NCBI GenBank assembly: GCA_963555705.1
Contig: OY743180.1
Coordinates: 35,992,129 to 36,056,128 of the forward strand
Length of the DNA: 64,000 nt
Source of the DNA: Ligustrum vulgare
Taxonomy: Eukaryota; Streptophyta; Magnoliopsida; Lamiales; Oleaceae
Reading direction: 5' to 3'
The position numbers and the translations under genes were made by a program. Every line of letters begins with the position of its first letter. The first letter of the stretch is position 1. This document shows positions 35,001-47,673 of the stretch, piece by piece. The notes under the pieces are model-generated. The model was given only the letters and a program-made list of their open reading frames with translations, searched no databases and had not been told where the DNA came from.

Positions 35001-36950
35001 TGAATTCATTATTATTGTATGTTTGAAGTAGATTTCCAGAGTTAATAGGAGTCGAACTGGGAGTTGAAGAAGTTGGTAACTTTTATTCGGACATGGTAAG
35101 GACCTGGGGTAAGTATGTCGATGTACGAGTAAAAGTGGAAATAGGAACTAAAGTTTAACAAATATGGGATTCAGAGTAACAATTGTTTGGAACTGCTACT
35201 GAATTTTTTTTATTTGGAGTAAGACAAGTATATGAAATTTCATATTTTAGTATTGCAATAGATTTATTATTGTAAAGTTTATTTTTGTATACTTTAAAAT
35301 ATTATTTAAGATTTGCTTGAAATTGATTAAATATTTGTATTGATTGCAGAAGACGTGCTCATAGAATACTGGTCTTTTGGAATGGTTTTAACACTCCACA
35401 CTTGATATGCCGACAACCTAGTTGCTTATAAGGGAATTAATTCTTTTAGTGAAATGTTTATTATGGCCAGTTCGATTTAGTTTTTAATATTGAATTTATA
35501 ATTAGTGTATGTTTGACGTAGATTACTTGAGTTAATAGGAGTCGGAGTAGGAGTGAAGTAAGTAATAACTTTTATACGAGTACGGGATGTTGTTGGACAA
35601 CGTAAGTCACAGTTGGAGTAATAGATGAAGTAGACACTAAATTTAACGAATGGGGGTAAGAGCAACAATAGGTTGGAGCGGTTATTAAAATTTCATAAGT
35701 AGAAGTAAGAGTAGTGTATGAAATTTCATCTTCTTGTATTGCTGTATATGTATTATTACATTGTTTACTATTATTTTCTTTAAAATATTTGTTAAGATTT
35801 GCTTGAGAAAGATTGTTATTAACGATTACATAAGCTGTTTTCGTAGAATACTTGTCATTTCGGGATGCTTTTCAATATGGACGCTTGGACTGGCTATAAC
35901 CGTACTTCTCGTAAGGGAAGTAGTTTATTTATTTTAATTCTTATGGCCCTTTAGATTTTGTTTTCAGTTTTGAATTCATTATTATTGTATGTTTGAAGTA
36001 GATTTCCTGAGTTAATAGGAGTCGAACTGGGAGTTGAACAAGTTGGTAACTTTTATTCGGATAGGGTAAGGACCTGGGGTAGGTATGTCGTTGTACGAGT
36101 AAAAGTTGAATTAGGAACTAAAGTTTAACAAATATGGGATTCAGAGTAACAATTGTTAGGAACTGCTACTGAAAATTTTTTATTTGGAGTAAGAAAAGTG
36201 TATGAAATTTCATATTTTAGTATTGCAATAGATTTATTGTTGTAAAGTTTATTTTTGTATACTTTAAAATATTATTTAAGATTTGCTTGACAATGATTAA
36301 ATATTTGTATTGATTGCAGAAGACGTGCTCATAGGATACTGGTCTTTTGGAATGGTTTTAACACTCCACACTTGATATGCCGACAACCTAGTTGCTTATA
36401 AGGGAATTAATTCTTTTAGTGAAATGTTTATTATGGCCAGTTCGATTTAGTTTTTAATATTGAATTCATAATTAGTGTATGTTTGACGTAGATTACTTGA
36501 GTTAATAGGAGTCGGAGTAGGAGTGAAGTGAGTAATACCTTTTATACGAGTACGGGATGTTGTTGGAGTTGGTAAGTCACAGTTGGAGTAATAGATGAAG
36601 TAGACACTAAATTTAACGAATGGGGGTAAGAGCAACAATAGGTTGGAGCGGTTATTAAAATTTCATAAGTAGAAGTAAGAGTAGTGTATGAAATTTCATC
36701 TTCTTGTATTGTTGTATATGTATTATTACATTGTTTACTATTATTTTCTTTAAAATATTTGTTAAGATTTGCTTGAGAAAGATTGTTATTAACAATTACA
36801 TAAGCTGTTTTCGTAGAATACTTGTCATTTCGGGATGCTTTTCAATATGGACGCTTGGACTGGCTACAACCGTACTTCTCGTAAGGGAAGTAGTTTATTT
36901 ATTTTAATTCTTACGGCCCTTTAGATTTTGTTTTCAGTTATGAATTCATT

Positions 36951-36955
36951 ATTAT
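36951..36955. repeat. Target-site duplication, left (element 2)
   Basis: ATTAT before the left LTR, repeated at 47077-47081. Uninterrupted units read TTCATTATTATTGTATG here. Confidence 0.9.
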
Positions 36956-39935
36956 TGTAAGACCGATTTTCATTTTCGTGTATCCTTAAATTTCACGTAA
37001 TAATTATGTTAATGATATAAATTTTAAATTTAATGATATTTTTAATGTCAATAATTCGAATTATTTTGCAGTGGAAGGACTTGGATGCCGTCTCGATCAA
37101 TGTACCAATTAAAAGTTTCTAAATTGTTTATTTTAATAGTCTACGTGTAATTTATGTGATTAATTGTTTTACTTCCTAAGCATGCTATTTTCTATTTTAT
37201 TGCATTAAATTGAAGTTGAGAAAAGTTTGGTGACACTTTGGAAATTTATTTGAGGGTCGTGGACTTAAATTACCAATTTATAGGAGCTAAGGGACTGAAT
37301 TGCATGGGAGGAGAATTGAGGGACCGAAGTGTAAATTTCAAAAGATTAAACCTAACCTAAACCCTCACTCTCTCACCATCTCTCACGACATCTCCCTCTC
37401 TGTCTCGCCCCTCACCTCTCGCTCTCGGACTCGCTCTCTCTCAACCGTCGCTCTCTCCCTCTTCCTTCGACCGCCGACCGCCGTTCCGCCGGCAGTAAGT
37501 CCCCTCTCCCTCTTCCCCGTTCTCTTCACGACCCGCACACACCCGAAGCCGAAGGCGCACACACCAACCGCACTCCACCATTTCCGAACACACCCATGTA
37601 ATTAGTGTATGTATATATATGGGATTGTATGTATATGTTGATGTATATGTAATTGCCCTTAGGTATAAACTTCAGGTTTTGATTGAATAGATGAAATCCC
37701 AGATTTTTTCAAAGTTATGAAATTAATTGCAGATTTCGAATTTGGTTGTAATTTCAGATTTCTTGTAACCTTAAATTCTGATTTCAAATTTTTGATAATG
37801 GGCATATATATATTATTACGTATATATGCATATACATACGTAGATTTCAGATTTCTATGTGTATAAATATAAAATTTCATATTCAATTTCAGTCTAAATT
37901 TCATATGTTAAATGCCAATTTTAAAAATATGGAATTTAATGATGTTAGTGTGTATCATATATATGGGGATTTACAGATTTTAGGGATAATGGCATTAAGG
38001 GGGTGTGTGTGTTAATTTTTCAGATTTTTGTGTAAACTTTCAAATTTAAGAGACTATTGGAACTTTAAATCGGAATATTAGAATTTTTGGAATTTATTGA
38101 TTTGGGAAGTTGGGTATTGTATATACTAAGTAAACTTCTTTCATTTATGATAATAGGATTAATTATTAGATTTGGGGAAAAACCTCAAGAATTGTTTTAA
38201 TTGTTATCTAGTATGTGGTTTAAGTTGGATATAATTGTTGAGTTGTATTTAAAAGAACAAGTTAGTTTAAGTTGAAATTACGTTCAAAGTTATAAATTTT
38301 AGTTCAAGATCATTTTTGATAAGTAATGCTTGGCTTTGATTTGTGGGATTGATAAGTAAGATTTCAAAATTTCCTCGAACTTAATGTGTTACTTCGAATA
38401 TGATATTAAATGTGGTGTTATATTATGAGTCACATGAAAGTATATGTTTTGGGAATTTGAAAGTATGAAAGGAAATTCTTTAGTTTTATGTGCTCTAGTC
38501 TCGATATAAGATCACATGTGAGTTAAATTGAAGTTTTAATTTCAGTTAATGTATGATTGAGTATTAAAATGAATAACGGACGTGGTTGTGAACTGAGAGT
38601 CATGTTTATTGATGAATGTGAATAATTAGGACTTTTGGTACATTGACGACACGGGCAGTCGAGGCTCCTCCACTTGCAAATCCAGATAACGGTAAATGCT
38701 AAGGATGTCAAGTAAGTAAACTTCCCCCTATTTTCATCAAAGTCGAATGTAAACGTGAAAGTTATGTGTAAATGACTGTCGTGCAACTTACTTGCTTTGA
38801 TGAATTGCACTTACTTTATGAAAGCATATGTTATTGAGAAGAATGTTAAAGCATGCACGTTATTATGTCATTGCATCATTAAGCATGCACTGACATCGAA
38901 ATGGGAAAGTCAAATGTTTTAATGAAAGGAATGTGTCAAAGTGAAATTTTTGTCAAAAGTTATGTATCCCAAGTTTTTCGAATGAATGGGTGTACTTCTA
39001 GTTCATGAAAGTTGCGAGTGGGAAATGGGGCGCGGGGGACCGGCGTACCCGAATTAAGTCGCTTTGCGACGGAATGTTCAACCGTTTACGGTGAACTGTT
39101 AAACCGCTTTGCGGTAGGAAAGTGAATGTTAAACCGCTTTGCGGTGGGAAAGTGAATGTTAAACCGCTTTGCGGTGGAAATGCGCATGTTAATCTGGTTC
39201 CAAATAAATAATAGCCCACTGTATTCTGATTGACTAGAGGTTACACCAAGTGAGCTCACGATGGAAAGGAAGTGAAAGTTTGGAAATGAAGTGAAAGTTT
39301 TGAATTGAAATGAAAGTTTGAAAGTTTTGGAAAGTAAAGTAAATGGGGATACATATATGAAATTTTTAAAGCATTCATGTCATAAGCATGCATTCATGCA
39401 TACAGTTTACTTACTGAGCTTCAGCTCACCCCAATCCCTCCCCATTTTTCAGGTGATGAAAGTTAGGTGATCCGAGGAGAGCACTCGGCGGCTGACTCAG
39501 GCTATACCCGCAATAACTCTTTTAAAATAAAGTTAAATTAGAATTTATTTCAATTTCTAATTATTAATCCTTTAATTCATGTATTATTGAGGTTAAAATA
39601 CCTCTTATTTCATTTGCTAAAGTTTATTTACTTGGAATTGTATTGTTGAGGAGTTTGAGACTTATTATAATGGTTTGGATGATGTTTGGGATGGAGTGAG
39701 TTGTGATGTGTATTTGTAAAATGGTTTTTGATGTCCCTCTACAGGTTGGCTATGTCCAATTTATAGAGGAGACTCTGCCGAAATTTCTGTAAAATTTTAT
39801 AATAGATAAATGAATATTTTAATTGTGCAACCGTTTTAAATTCCGCATTTTAATGTTTAAACGATTTATTTCCGCATTAAAAGAAAAAGAGAAGTTAACA
39901 CCTAGGTTTAAGATTCTTGAACTTGGGGTGTTACA
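36956..39935 (+). repeat. 5' LTR of element 2
   Basis: 2980 bp, starting TGTAAGACC and ending GGTGTTACA. Around 37350-37580 it is C/T-rich on this strand, which opens a 101-codon frame (37300-37605) without domains. Further in are AT-rich stretches and a hairpin array (39058-39175). Confidence 0.96.
39058..39175 (+). repeat. Five-hairpin array in 5' LTR of element 2
   Basis: Five short perfect hairpins in tandem: GTCGC-TTT-GCGAC, ACCGT-TT-ACGGT, then three copies of ACCGC-TTT-GCGGT, the last three about 30 bp apart with GGAAAGTGAATGTTAA spacers. Stem bases change in pairs between copies, so pairing itself appears to be kept. Confidence 0.75.
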
Positions 39936-39939
39936 TTTT

Positions 39940-39951
39940 TGGTATCAGAGC
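39940..39951 (+). other. Primer-binding site of element 2 (tRNA-iMet)
   Basis: TGGTATCAGAGC lies four bases after the LTR end, identical to that of element 1. Confidence 0.93.
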
Positions 39952-40339
39952 TATGAGTTTTAAAAGCGATTCTGTAGACTTTTAAAATTATTTGAAATGG
40001 TTCGGGTACTGAGTCACGCCTCAAGTGCTTCTCCCTCGATCATCTGGTAAGTAAATTTTTGTTTAAATTATGAAATGTTAATTGATATGACAATTATTGC
40101 AAATTCTTGCATGTTAATGTGTAACGTCAGAAAGTGAAAGGTTAAGAATGTTGTCAGTGATTATGACGAGTATATCTTGGCTATGTAAATGAGGAAGTGA
40201 GAAAGTAATGGTTATTAAAAGTTTGGGTGCCGTTTATTAGATCTTTTTGTGAAATAAGAAATGAAGATGAATGGTATATCGGATCGAGAGTATACAATGT
40301 CCAAACGAGAAGTTGAGAAGTCATCGAACTTAGTATTAA
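39952..40339 (+). other. 5' internal region of element 2, no gene seen
   Basis: AT-rich leader. A gag region would be expected after it, but I see no gag-like frame, so gag appears deleted. Confidence 0.6.
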
Positions 40340-40640
40340 GCACTTATCATGTTGATCTCGGGACTACCCACTCATTTGATAGTCCCATAATCATAAGAAA
40401 ATGGATTTACCCATCTCGGTAATTGGAGATTGAGTTTTGCTTGCCAACACATTTTTGGAGACTTTTGAACTCAAGATATGCGTTAAACGATTTCCCGATC
40501 GTGGTAAATGGGAAGGAGTAGATGATAGATTTCATAACACTGAATACCCACAAACTTGATGTCATACTAGGAATGAGATGATTATTATGGTATAAGGTTT
40601 CAATCACTGACTACGTTAAGGTGGTATTTGAACCTTCAAA
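40340..40640 (+). pseudogene. Retroviral-type aspartic protease remnant (gypsy pol)
   Basis: From 40340 one frame reads ALIMLISGLPTHLI, which corresponds to the protease active-site stretch of plant gypsy pol, but the catalytic aspartate codon has become ATC (Ile). Further on, LDVILGM (about 40558-40580) matches the conserved protease C-terminal motif and is followed at once by an in-frame stop. It is a degraded, non-functional piece at the correct position downstream of the primer-binding site. Confidence 0.65.
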
Positions 40641-40794
40641 TGAAAACCTTTCTCGCCTTGTTGAGGTAAAGGTAGAACTTTTCATATCGATATTATCAGT
40701 GATGAAGGCTCGTCAATTGATGAATAAGAGTTATTAGGCCTACCTGGTTGCAATAATTGAAGTGTCTAAGGTGAATACTTCTCTCGAACAAATT

Positions 40795-41075
40795 TCTGTT
40801 ATTCGAGAATGACTAAAGATGTTCTCAGAAGATCTTTGTGATTTACCGCCTAAAAGAGAAATTGAATTTGTCATCGATTATGTGCGCAACTCTAGTATCC
40901 AAGGTATAATATCGGATGGCTCATTCGTAACTTAAAAGAGCTCAAGGTGCAACTATAGAATCTCATGGACAAAGGTTTTGTTCGACCTAGCTTTTTGCCA
41001 TGGGGTACTCAGGAGCTATACATGAAGAAGAAAGATGGTTTTATGAGACTTTGCATAATTGATTTTAGACATGGC
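40795..41075 (+). pseudogene. Reverse transcriptase N-terminal remnant (gypsy pol)
   Basis: Pieces in different frames read SEDLCDLPPKREIEF (about 40825-40870), then remnants of the ELKEL, DKGF and PWG stretches, KKKDG (about 41024-41040) and LCIIDFR (about 41050-41070). This is the usual order at the start of plant Ty3/gypsy reverse transcriptase. Stops and frameshifts separate the pieces, and the catalytic aspartate motif region further on is absent. Confidence 0.7.
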
Positions 41076-43404
41076 AAAATCAGTTTTATGAAGTTGTGAT
41101 GAGATGTTGAGATTATGAGTGATATGATTTTATTGAGACTTCTATGAGAAAAATTATGAAATTTGAGATTTAAAGATTTGGTTCTTAGTTATTGGGAATT
41201 AAGTAATGGATATTGTGTTGAGTAAGTGAATTATTCCTCTATTTTGAGAGAAATTTATTATGTAGTTTGGTTTTGTGATTAAATTTTGGGAATATGATTT
41301 GTGGCATATATTTATAAGTATGAGTAGTCTTTTGAACCAACTAATGTATTGAAGGAAGTGAGATGTTGATATTGGAAACTATGATTTGAAATTGTTATGT
41401 TGAGGAATTAAGAATTGATTTTCTGGGATATCAAGGTATACATGAAGTTATGTGATGACTTGATGCGTATATTGGGAAATGTCAAGTCATATTTTGAAAG
41501 GATGAGTGAAGACAAATGTTATGGCATTATTGGAAAGAATTTTAATTATTCTTGGGAACTTGATTATTAGTGAGAAATGATCACTTATATTGGAGAATAT
41601 TATAAATTATGAGGATATGAGATAATACTGTTGATTTATTTTGGAATTTGATCGGGAAGATATATTAAAGATAAGCTGATGATATTATGTTGATTTGTGA
41701 ATAATATGTTATTGGATATACTACATAGAGAGAATATTCAGGTAATTTCTATCGTTTTAATTATTTTGGTGATATTTGGTGATAAAGAAGTTTTAGAGAT
41801 GACAATTATTATGGTTTGGTATGTTTTTAAAGAAATAGTAAAGATTTATTGAAATTTGGAGAGAATTTTCCATGGGCTTACAGAGATTAGTGAAGAGACG
41901 TGATGTCATTTGGGTTATTGAATAATGACTTAAGTAATCAGCAAATATTTCTTTATACAGAGTTTAGAGGCTATGTTGAGAGCTTGCATTTTAGACCTTT
42001 GTGATGGTTAGGAAAACCATTTACCGTCTGTTGAATTTACATGTAATATGATTATTGGGATTAGTCAGTTACCATGAATGGGAGATATTGAAAATATTTT
42101 ATGGTGAGATGCCTTAAAGGAGTAACCATTTATTCAAAGTGAGAAATTGGGGATATGCGATTGAATGTTTGGGATTATGTGAGATAATGATTGTCATAAG
42201 GTCAATTGTATATAAAAGGTATAATAGATGATTGTAAGGAATAATGTGATGATGAGAACTGAAGGTGATAAGGTATTGAAATTATGAAATAAGTTGACCA
42301 TCCATGAATAAGTTATGTTGTATTTGGTTCTAAGTGGAAATTCGAAGAAAGATGAATCTCAGTCATGGAAAATGAATCAGGATTTCCTCATAATGTGAAT
42401 GATTCACTGATGTACATTAAGTTTGCATTGATGATACTAAAATATCATATGAGATTGTTGGATGAAATTGACGAAAGAAACTTTATCAGGTCCTAGATTC
42501 GTACAAGTATTGCAGAAGTAATGCATCTGATCGGAGGAAAGTTTATGATAGTACATACCATGAAATTGTGGAGATTATTATTGATGGTATCTTGATTAAA
42601 AAATAAGAAATGAAAATTTTGACAATTGTCCTTGTGGATAGGATTTGTGGAAAATGAGAATAAGACTTCTCAATGATTATTTATTGAGTAGTGTGCAGAA
42701 AGAGTGACAATGGCAGAATCCAAGATTCATTGAGTTTGAGAAATTGATATAAAATCTTAGCGAGTATATTGATGTAAAAGGTTTGTGTGAAGGATATGAT
42801 GGTTATTATGTTGTAATCTCAGAGAGATTGATATGATTATTTGAGGTCAGTTGTGTGACTTTTACTTATAATGAGATTGTATCTTTGGGTTAAGTAAACT
42901 TGATGAGGAATTCTATATGAATCACAAAAATTTTATTCATTGGTGATAGGTCAATGATTTATTTATAAAATACTTGGTTAGAGTATTGTTGTTATGATGA
43001 TTTTGAAAGCATGAATTCTTAAATTAGTACCTTGGCTTTAGTTTTAAGATGAGTGTGTGATGCTGAATACTTGACTACAATATATAAGTATGGGTTACAG
43101 GATTTAAGTTTGATCCTCCGATTTTAAAAGAAATATCAGCATGTTCAGAAAGGATTTTCGTTTGTAAATCTTTCCAGAAAGATTCTGTCAAAGTTTTAGT
43201 ATTTCTACTGTATATTTTGGTATGGACGTCAAGTTTCATTAATTCTGGATTACAAAGTTTTATTTTGGTCAATCTTCTTGATTTTAGTTTTAAGAATGTG
43301 ATCCATCAATATATATATATGTTAAGGTTTAGCCGTTAGGATAGATCCTATGAAAGGCTGGAAATGGAAAGTTAGTGAATGGATTCATAAGTGGGATAAT
43401 GTCG
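41076..43404 (+). other. Non-coding internal region of element 2
   Basis: About 2.3 kb of AT-rich sequence with no intact frame and no recognisable pol domain. Its first part (about 41110-41415 and 41660-41800) aligns with the interior of element 1, where the captured two-gene cassette lies between the same two points. In this element only about 240 bp separate them. Confidence 0.65.
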
Positions 43405-44084
43405 GTTGATGGTCTGCTATAACAATAACTATCAAACTTCGATCCGTATTGAGTACTATGCGATAGAAAATGTAGATTGCCGGTTCATTGGGATGAAGTA
43501 GGAGAAAGAAGATTATTGGGTCCAGTAATAGTACAGCAAACAACTGAAGTTGTTGAAGAGATTCGTCAACGAATGAAAACTGCTAAGAGTAGACAGAAGA
43601 GCTATGCGGACAGAAGAAGGAAATTTTTGGAAATTACTATAGGTGATATGACTTTTTGGTAGCTCCTAGGAAAGGAATTATGAGACTTGGGAAGAAAGGA
43701 AAGTTAAGTTCGCATTTTGTTGGCCCTTTAAGATACTTGAAAGGGTGGATAACCTAGCTTATTGGGTTACATTGCCACCAGCACTGTCAGGGTTACATAA
43801 CGTTTTTCATGTCTCAATATTGAGGAAGTATATTTCGGATTTCCTCCCATAGTCTCAGTTATGAGTCATTAGATCTTTGTGAGGATCTGCCTTATGAAGA
43901 ACCACCTGTGACAATCCTAATGAGAGCAGGCAAGAAACTTAGAAGGAAGAAGGTAACATTAGTTAAAATCCTTTGGAGGAATCATGCAGTAGAAGAGGCT
44001 ACTTGGAAACGCGAAGATGAAATGCGTACTAAGTATCCACAAGTTTTGGTAAATTTTAATTTCGAGGACGAAATTTCTTTTTAG
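43405..44084 (+). pseudogene. Integrase C-terminus and chromodomain-like remnant (gypsy pol)
   Basis: YNNNYQTSI (about 43410), then ERRLLGP, VQQTTEVV and RQKSYADRRRKFLE (about 43485-43630), followed after a stop by GKLSSHFVGPFKILERV, LPPALSGLHNVFHVS and LRKY. The end reads LVKILWRNHAVEEATWK and EDEMRTKYP, a chromodomain-type tail. The stretch before TAG (44082-44084) includes the conserved FEDEI. The text is in the right order for a Tekay/Del chromovirus but has several stops and frame changes. Confidence 0.85.
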
Positions 44085-44094
44085 GGGGTAAGGA
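44083..44094 (+). other. Polypurine tract of element 2
   Basis: AGGGGGTAAGGA, two bases before the 3' LTR. Confidence 0.85.
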
Positions 44095-44096
44095 AT

Positions 44097-47076
44097 TGTA
44101 AGACCGATTTTCATTTTCGTGTATCCTTAAATTTCACGTAATAATTATGTTAATGATATAAATTTTAAATTTAATGATATTTTTAATGTCAATAATTCGA
44201 ATTATTTTGCAGTGGAAGGACTTGGATGCCGTCTCGATCAATGTACCAATTAAAAGTTTCTAAATTGTTTATTTTAATAGTCTACGTGTAATTTATGTGA
44301 TTAATTGTTTTACTTCCTAAGCATGCTATTTTCTATTTTATTGCATTAAATTGAAGTTGAGAAAAGTTTGGTGACACTTTGGAAATTTATTTGAGGGTCG
44401 TGGACTTAAATTACCAATTTATAGGAGCTAAGGGACTGAATTGCATGGGAGGAGAATTGAGGGACCGAAGTGTAAATTTCAAAAGATTAAACCTAACCTA
44501 AACCCTCACTCTCTCACCATCTCTCACGACATCTCCCTCTCTGTCTCGCCCCTCACCTCTCGCTCTCGGACTCGCTCTCTCTCAACCGTCGCTCTCTCCC
44601 TCTTCCTTCGACCGCCGACCGCCGTTCCGCCGGCAGTAAGTCCCCTCTCCCTCTTCCCCGTTCTCTTCACGACCCGTACACACCCGAAGCCGAAGGCGCA
44701 CACACCAACCGCACTCCACCATTTCCGAACACACCCATGTAATTAGTGTATGTATATATATGGGATTGTATGTATATGTTGATGTATATGTAATTGCCCT
44801 TAGGTATAAACTTCAGGTTTTGATTGAATAGATGAAATCCCAGATTTTTTCAAAGTTATGAAATTAATTGCAGATTTCGAATTTGGTTGTAATTTCAGAT
44901 TTCTTGTAACCTTAAATTCTGATTTCAAATTTTTGATAATGGGCATATATATATTATTACGTATATATGCATATACATACGTAGATTTCAGATTTCTATG
45001 TGTATAAATATAAAATTTCATATTCAATTTCAGTCTAAATTTCATATGTTAAATGCCAATTTTAAAAATATGGAATTTAATGATGTTAGTGTGTATCATA
45101 TATATGGGGATTTACAGATTTTAGGGATAATGGCATTAAGGGGGTGTGTGTGTTAATTTTTCAGATTTTTGTGTAAACTTTCAAATTTAAGAGACTATTG
45201 GAACTTTAAATCGGAATATTAGAATTTTTGGAATTTATTGATTTGGGAAGTTGGGTATTGTATATACTAAGTAAACTTCTTTCATTTATGATAATAGGAT
45301 TAATTATTAGATTTGGGGAAAAACCTCAAGAATTGTTTTAATTGTTATCTAGTATGTGGTTTAAGTTGGATATAATTGTTGAGTTGTATTTAAAAGAACA
45401 AGTTAGTTTAAGTTGAAATTACGTTCAAAGTTATAAATTTTAGTTCAAGATCATTTTTGATAAGTAATGCTTGGCTTTGATTTGTGGGATTGATAAGTAA
45501 GATTTCAAAATTTCCTCGAACTTAATGTGTTACTTCGAATATGATATTAAATGTGGTGTTATATTATGAGTCACATGAAAGTATATGTTTTGGGAATTTG
45601 AAAGTATGAAAGGAAATTCTTTAGTTTTATGTGCTCTAGTCTCGATATAAGATCACATGTGAGTTAAATTGAAGTTTTAATTTCAGTTAATGTTTGATTG
45701 AGTATTAAAATGAATAACGGACGTGGTTGTGAACTGAGAGTCATGTTTATTGATGAATGTGAATAATTAGGACTTTTGGTACATTGACGACACGGGCAGT
45801 CGAGGCTCCTCCACTTGCAAATCCAGATAACGGTAAATGCTAAGGATGTCAAGTAAGTAAACTTCCCCCTATTTTCATCAAAGTCGAATGTAAACGTGAA
45901 AGTTATGTGTAAATGACTGTCGTGCAACTTACTTGCTTTGATGAATTGCACTTACTTTATGAAAGCATATGTTATTGAGAAGAATGTTAAAGCATGCACG
46001 TTATTATGTCATTGCATCATTAAGCATGCACTGACATCGAAATGGGAAAGTCAAATGTTTTAATGAAAGGAATGTGTCAAAGTGAAATTTTTGTCAAAAG
46101 TTATGTATCCCAAGTTTTTCGAATGAATGGGTGTACTTCTAGTTCATGAAAGTTGCGAGTGGGAAATGGGGCGCGGGGGACCGGCGTACCCGAATTAAGT
46201 CGCTTTGCGACGGAATGTTCAACCGTTTACGGTGAACTGTTAAACCGCTTTGCGGTAGGAAAGTGAATGTTAAACCGCTTTGCGGTGGGAAAGTGAATGT
46301 TAAACCGCTTTGCGGTGGAAATGCGCATGTTAATCTGGTTCCAAATAAATAATAGCCCACTGTATTCTGATTGACTAGAGGTTACACCAAGTGAGCTCAC
46401 GATGGAAAGGAAGTGAAAGTTTGGAAATGAAGTGAAAGTTTTGAATTGAAATGAAAGTTTGAAAGTTTTGGAAAGTAAAGTAAATGGGGATACATATATG
46501 AAATTTTTAAAGCATTCATGTCATAAGCATGCATTCATGCATACAGTTTACTTACTGAGCTTCAGCTCACCCCAATCCCTCCCCATTTTTCAGGTGATGA
46601 AAGTTAGGTGATCCGAGGAGAGCACTCGGCGGCTGACTCAGGCTATACCCACAATAACTCTTTTAAAATAAAGTTAAATTAGAATTTATTTCAATTTCTA
46701 ATTATTAATCCTTTAATTCATGTATTATTGAGGTTAAAATACCTCTTATTTCATTTGCTAAAGTTTATTTACTTGGAATTGTATTGTTGAGGAGTTTGGG
46801 ACTTATTATAATGGTTTGGATGATGTTTGGGATGGAGTGAGTTGTGATGTGTATTTGTAAAATGGTTTTTGATGTCCCTCTACAGGTTGGCTATGTCCAA
46901 TTTATAGAGGAGACTCTGCCGAAATTTCTGTAAAATTTTATAATAGATAAATGAATATTTTAATTGTGCAACCGTTTTAAATTCCGCATTTTAATGTTTA
47001 AACGATTTATTTCCGCATTAAAAGAAAAAGAGAAGTTAACACCTAGGTTTAAGATTCTTGAACTTGGGGTGTTACA
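44097..47076 (+). repeat. 3' LTR of element 2
   Basis: 2980 bp, identical in length to the 5' LTR at an offset of 7141, with about four substitutions seen. Confidence 0.96.
46199..46316 (+). repeat. Five-hairpin array in 3' LTR of element 2
   Basis: Same array as 39058-39175, unchanged. Confidence 0.75.
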
Positions 47077-47166
47077 ATTATTGTATGTTTGAAGTAGATT
47101 TCCTGAGTTAATAGGAGTCGAACTGGGAGTTGAACAAGTTGGTAACTTTTATTCGGATAGGGTAAG
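47077..47166 (+). repeat. Satellite fragment between two insertions
   Basis: Ninety bases of satellite text (ATTATTGTATG to GATAGGGTAAG). It begins with the right ATTAT duplication of element 2 and ends with the left GTAAG duplication of the solo LTR (47162-47166). Confidence 0.95.
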
Positions 47167-47673
47167 TGTGACGACCCGAATTCTCGACCATTCGAGTGCC
47201 ACAAAAAGTGACTCATATCATATTATCGAGACTTAAATAGTAATGTAAAATTATTCAAAAGAATAATTAGAATCCCATAATTTTATTTGTGAATAAAAAT
47301 AGAACATAATTTTCTTACATAAAGTTCAACATAATTATCTCATCAATCTTAACCACTTTTGCCACTTCCATGTTGACCGCCTCGAACCTTCAATTATCTG
47401 AAAATGGTAAATATCGTGGAGTGAGATTTATAAAATCACAGTAAGTATACCAAGCATAAATTTTCTTTTGAAAGCATATGGATCATTTTCATCATAACAT
47501 AGGATAGGATCGAAATACTCATAAACATAGGTAGACACAAGAATTTTACCGAACTTAAATGGCAAGAATTCTTATGTGTAGCGGTACTAAACTCCGGTCC
47601 CCTTAGTATAATCATAAACATATCATATGGAACCCATAACAATTTTGTGAGATTGATTTCATAGCAATGATCC

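Larger units (their letters stand above)
21379..36955 (+). repeat. Satellite array, block 2
   Basis: Continuation of block 1. Units start at 21426, 22396, 23340, 24310, 25254, 26226, 27197, 28168, 29139, 30110, 31081, 32052, 33022, 33993, 35156 (after the gap) and 36126. The first units repeat the six-unit order of block 1; from about 26.2 kb the units become a nearly uniform 971-bp series. The block ends in the ATTAT target site of element 2. Confidence 0.97.
36956..47076 (+). mobile_element. LTR retrotransposon element 2, Ty3/gypsy Tekay/Del-like chromovirus, defective
   Basis: Complete element of 10121 bp with two 2980-bp LTRs (TGTAAG...GTTACA), tRNA-iMet primer-binding site, purine tract and ATTAT duplication. 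About four differences between the LTRs were seen by eye (about 37536, 38553, 39510, 39659 and partners), so insertion is recent. The 4161-bp interior holds only broken remains: a protease piece, the start of reverse transcriptase, then 2.3 kb without coding sense, then integrase C-terminal and chromodomain-like remains. Gag, most of the reverse transcriptase, RNase H and the integrase core are missing. It is decayed inside but young at its ends, so it was probably mobilised in trans. Confidence 0.95.

Noticed and set aside
37300..37605. 101-codon frame in the element 2 LTR (also at 44441-44746)
   Set aside because: It is compositional, from a C/T-rich leader-like stretch. The two copies match only because the LTRs are nearly identical.
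43075..43272. 65-codon minus-strand frame in element 2
   Set aside because: Antisense to the element, no domain, AT-rich background; probably chance.
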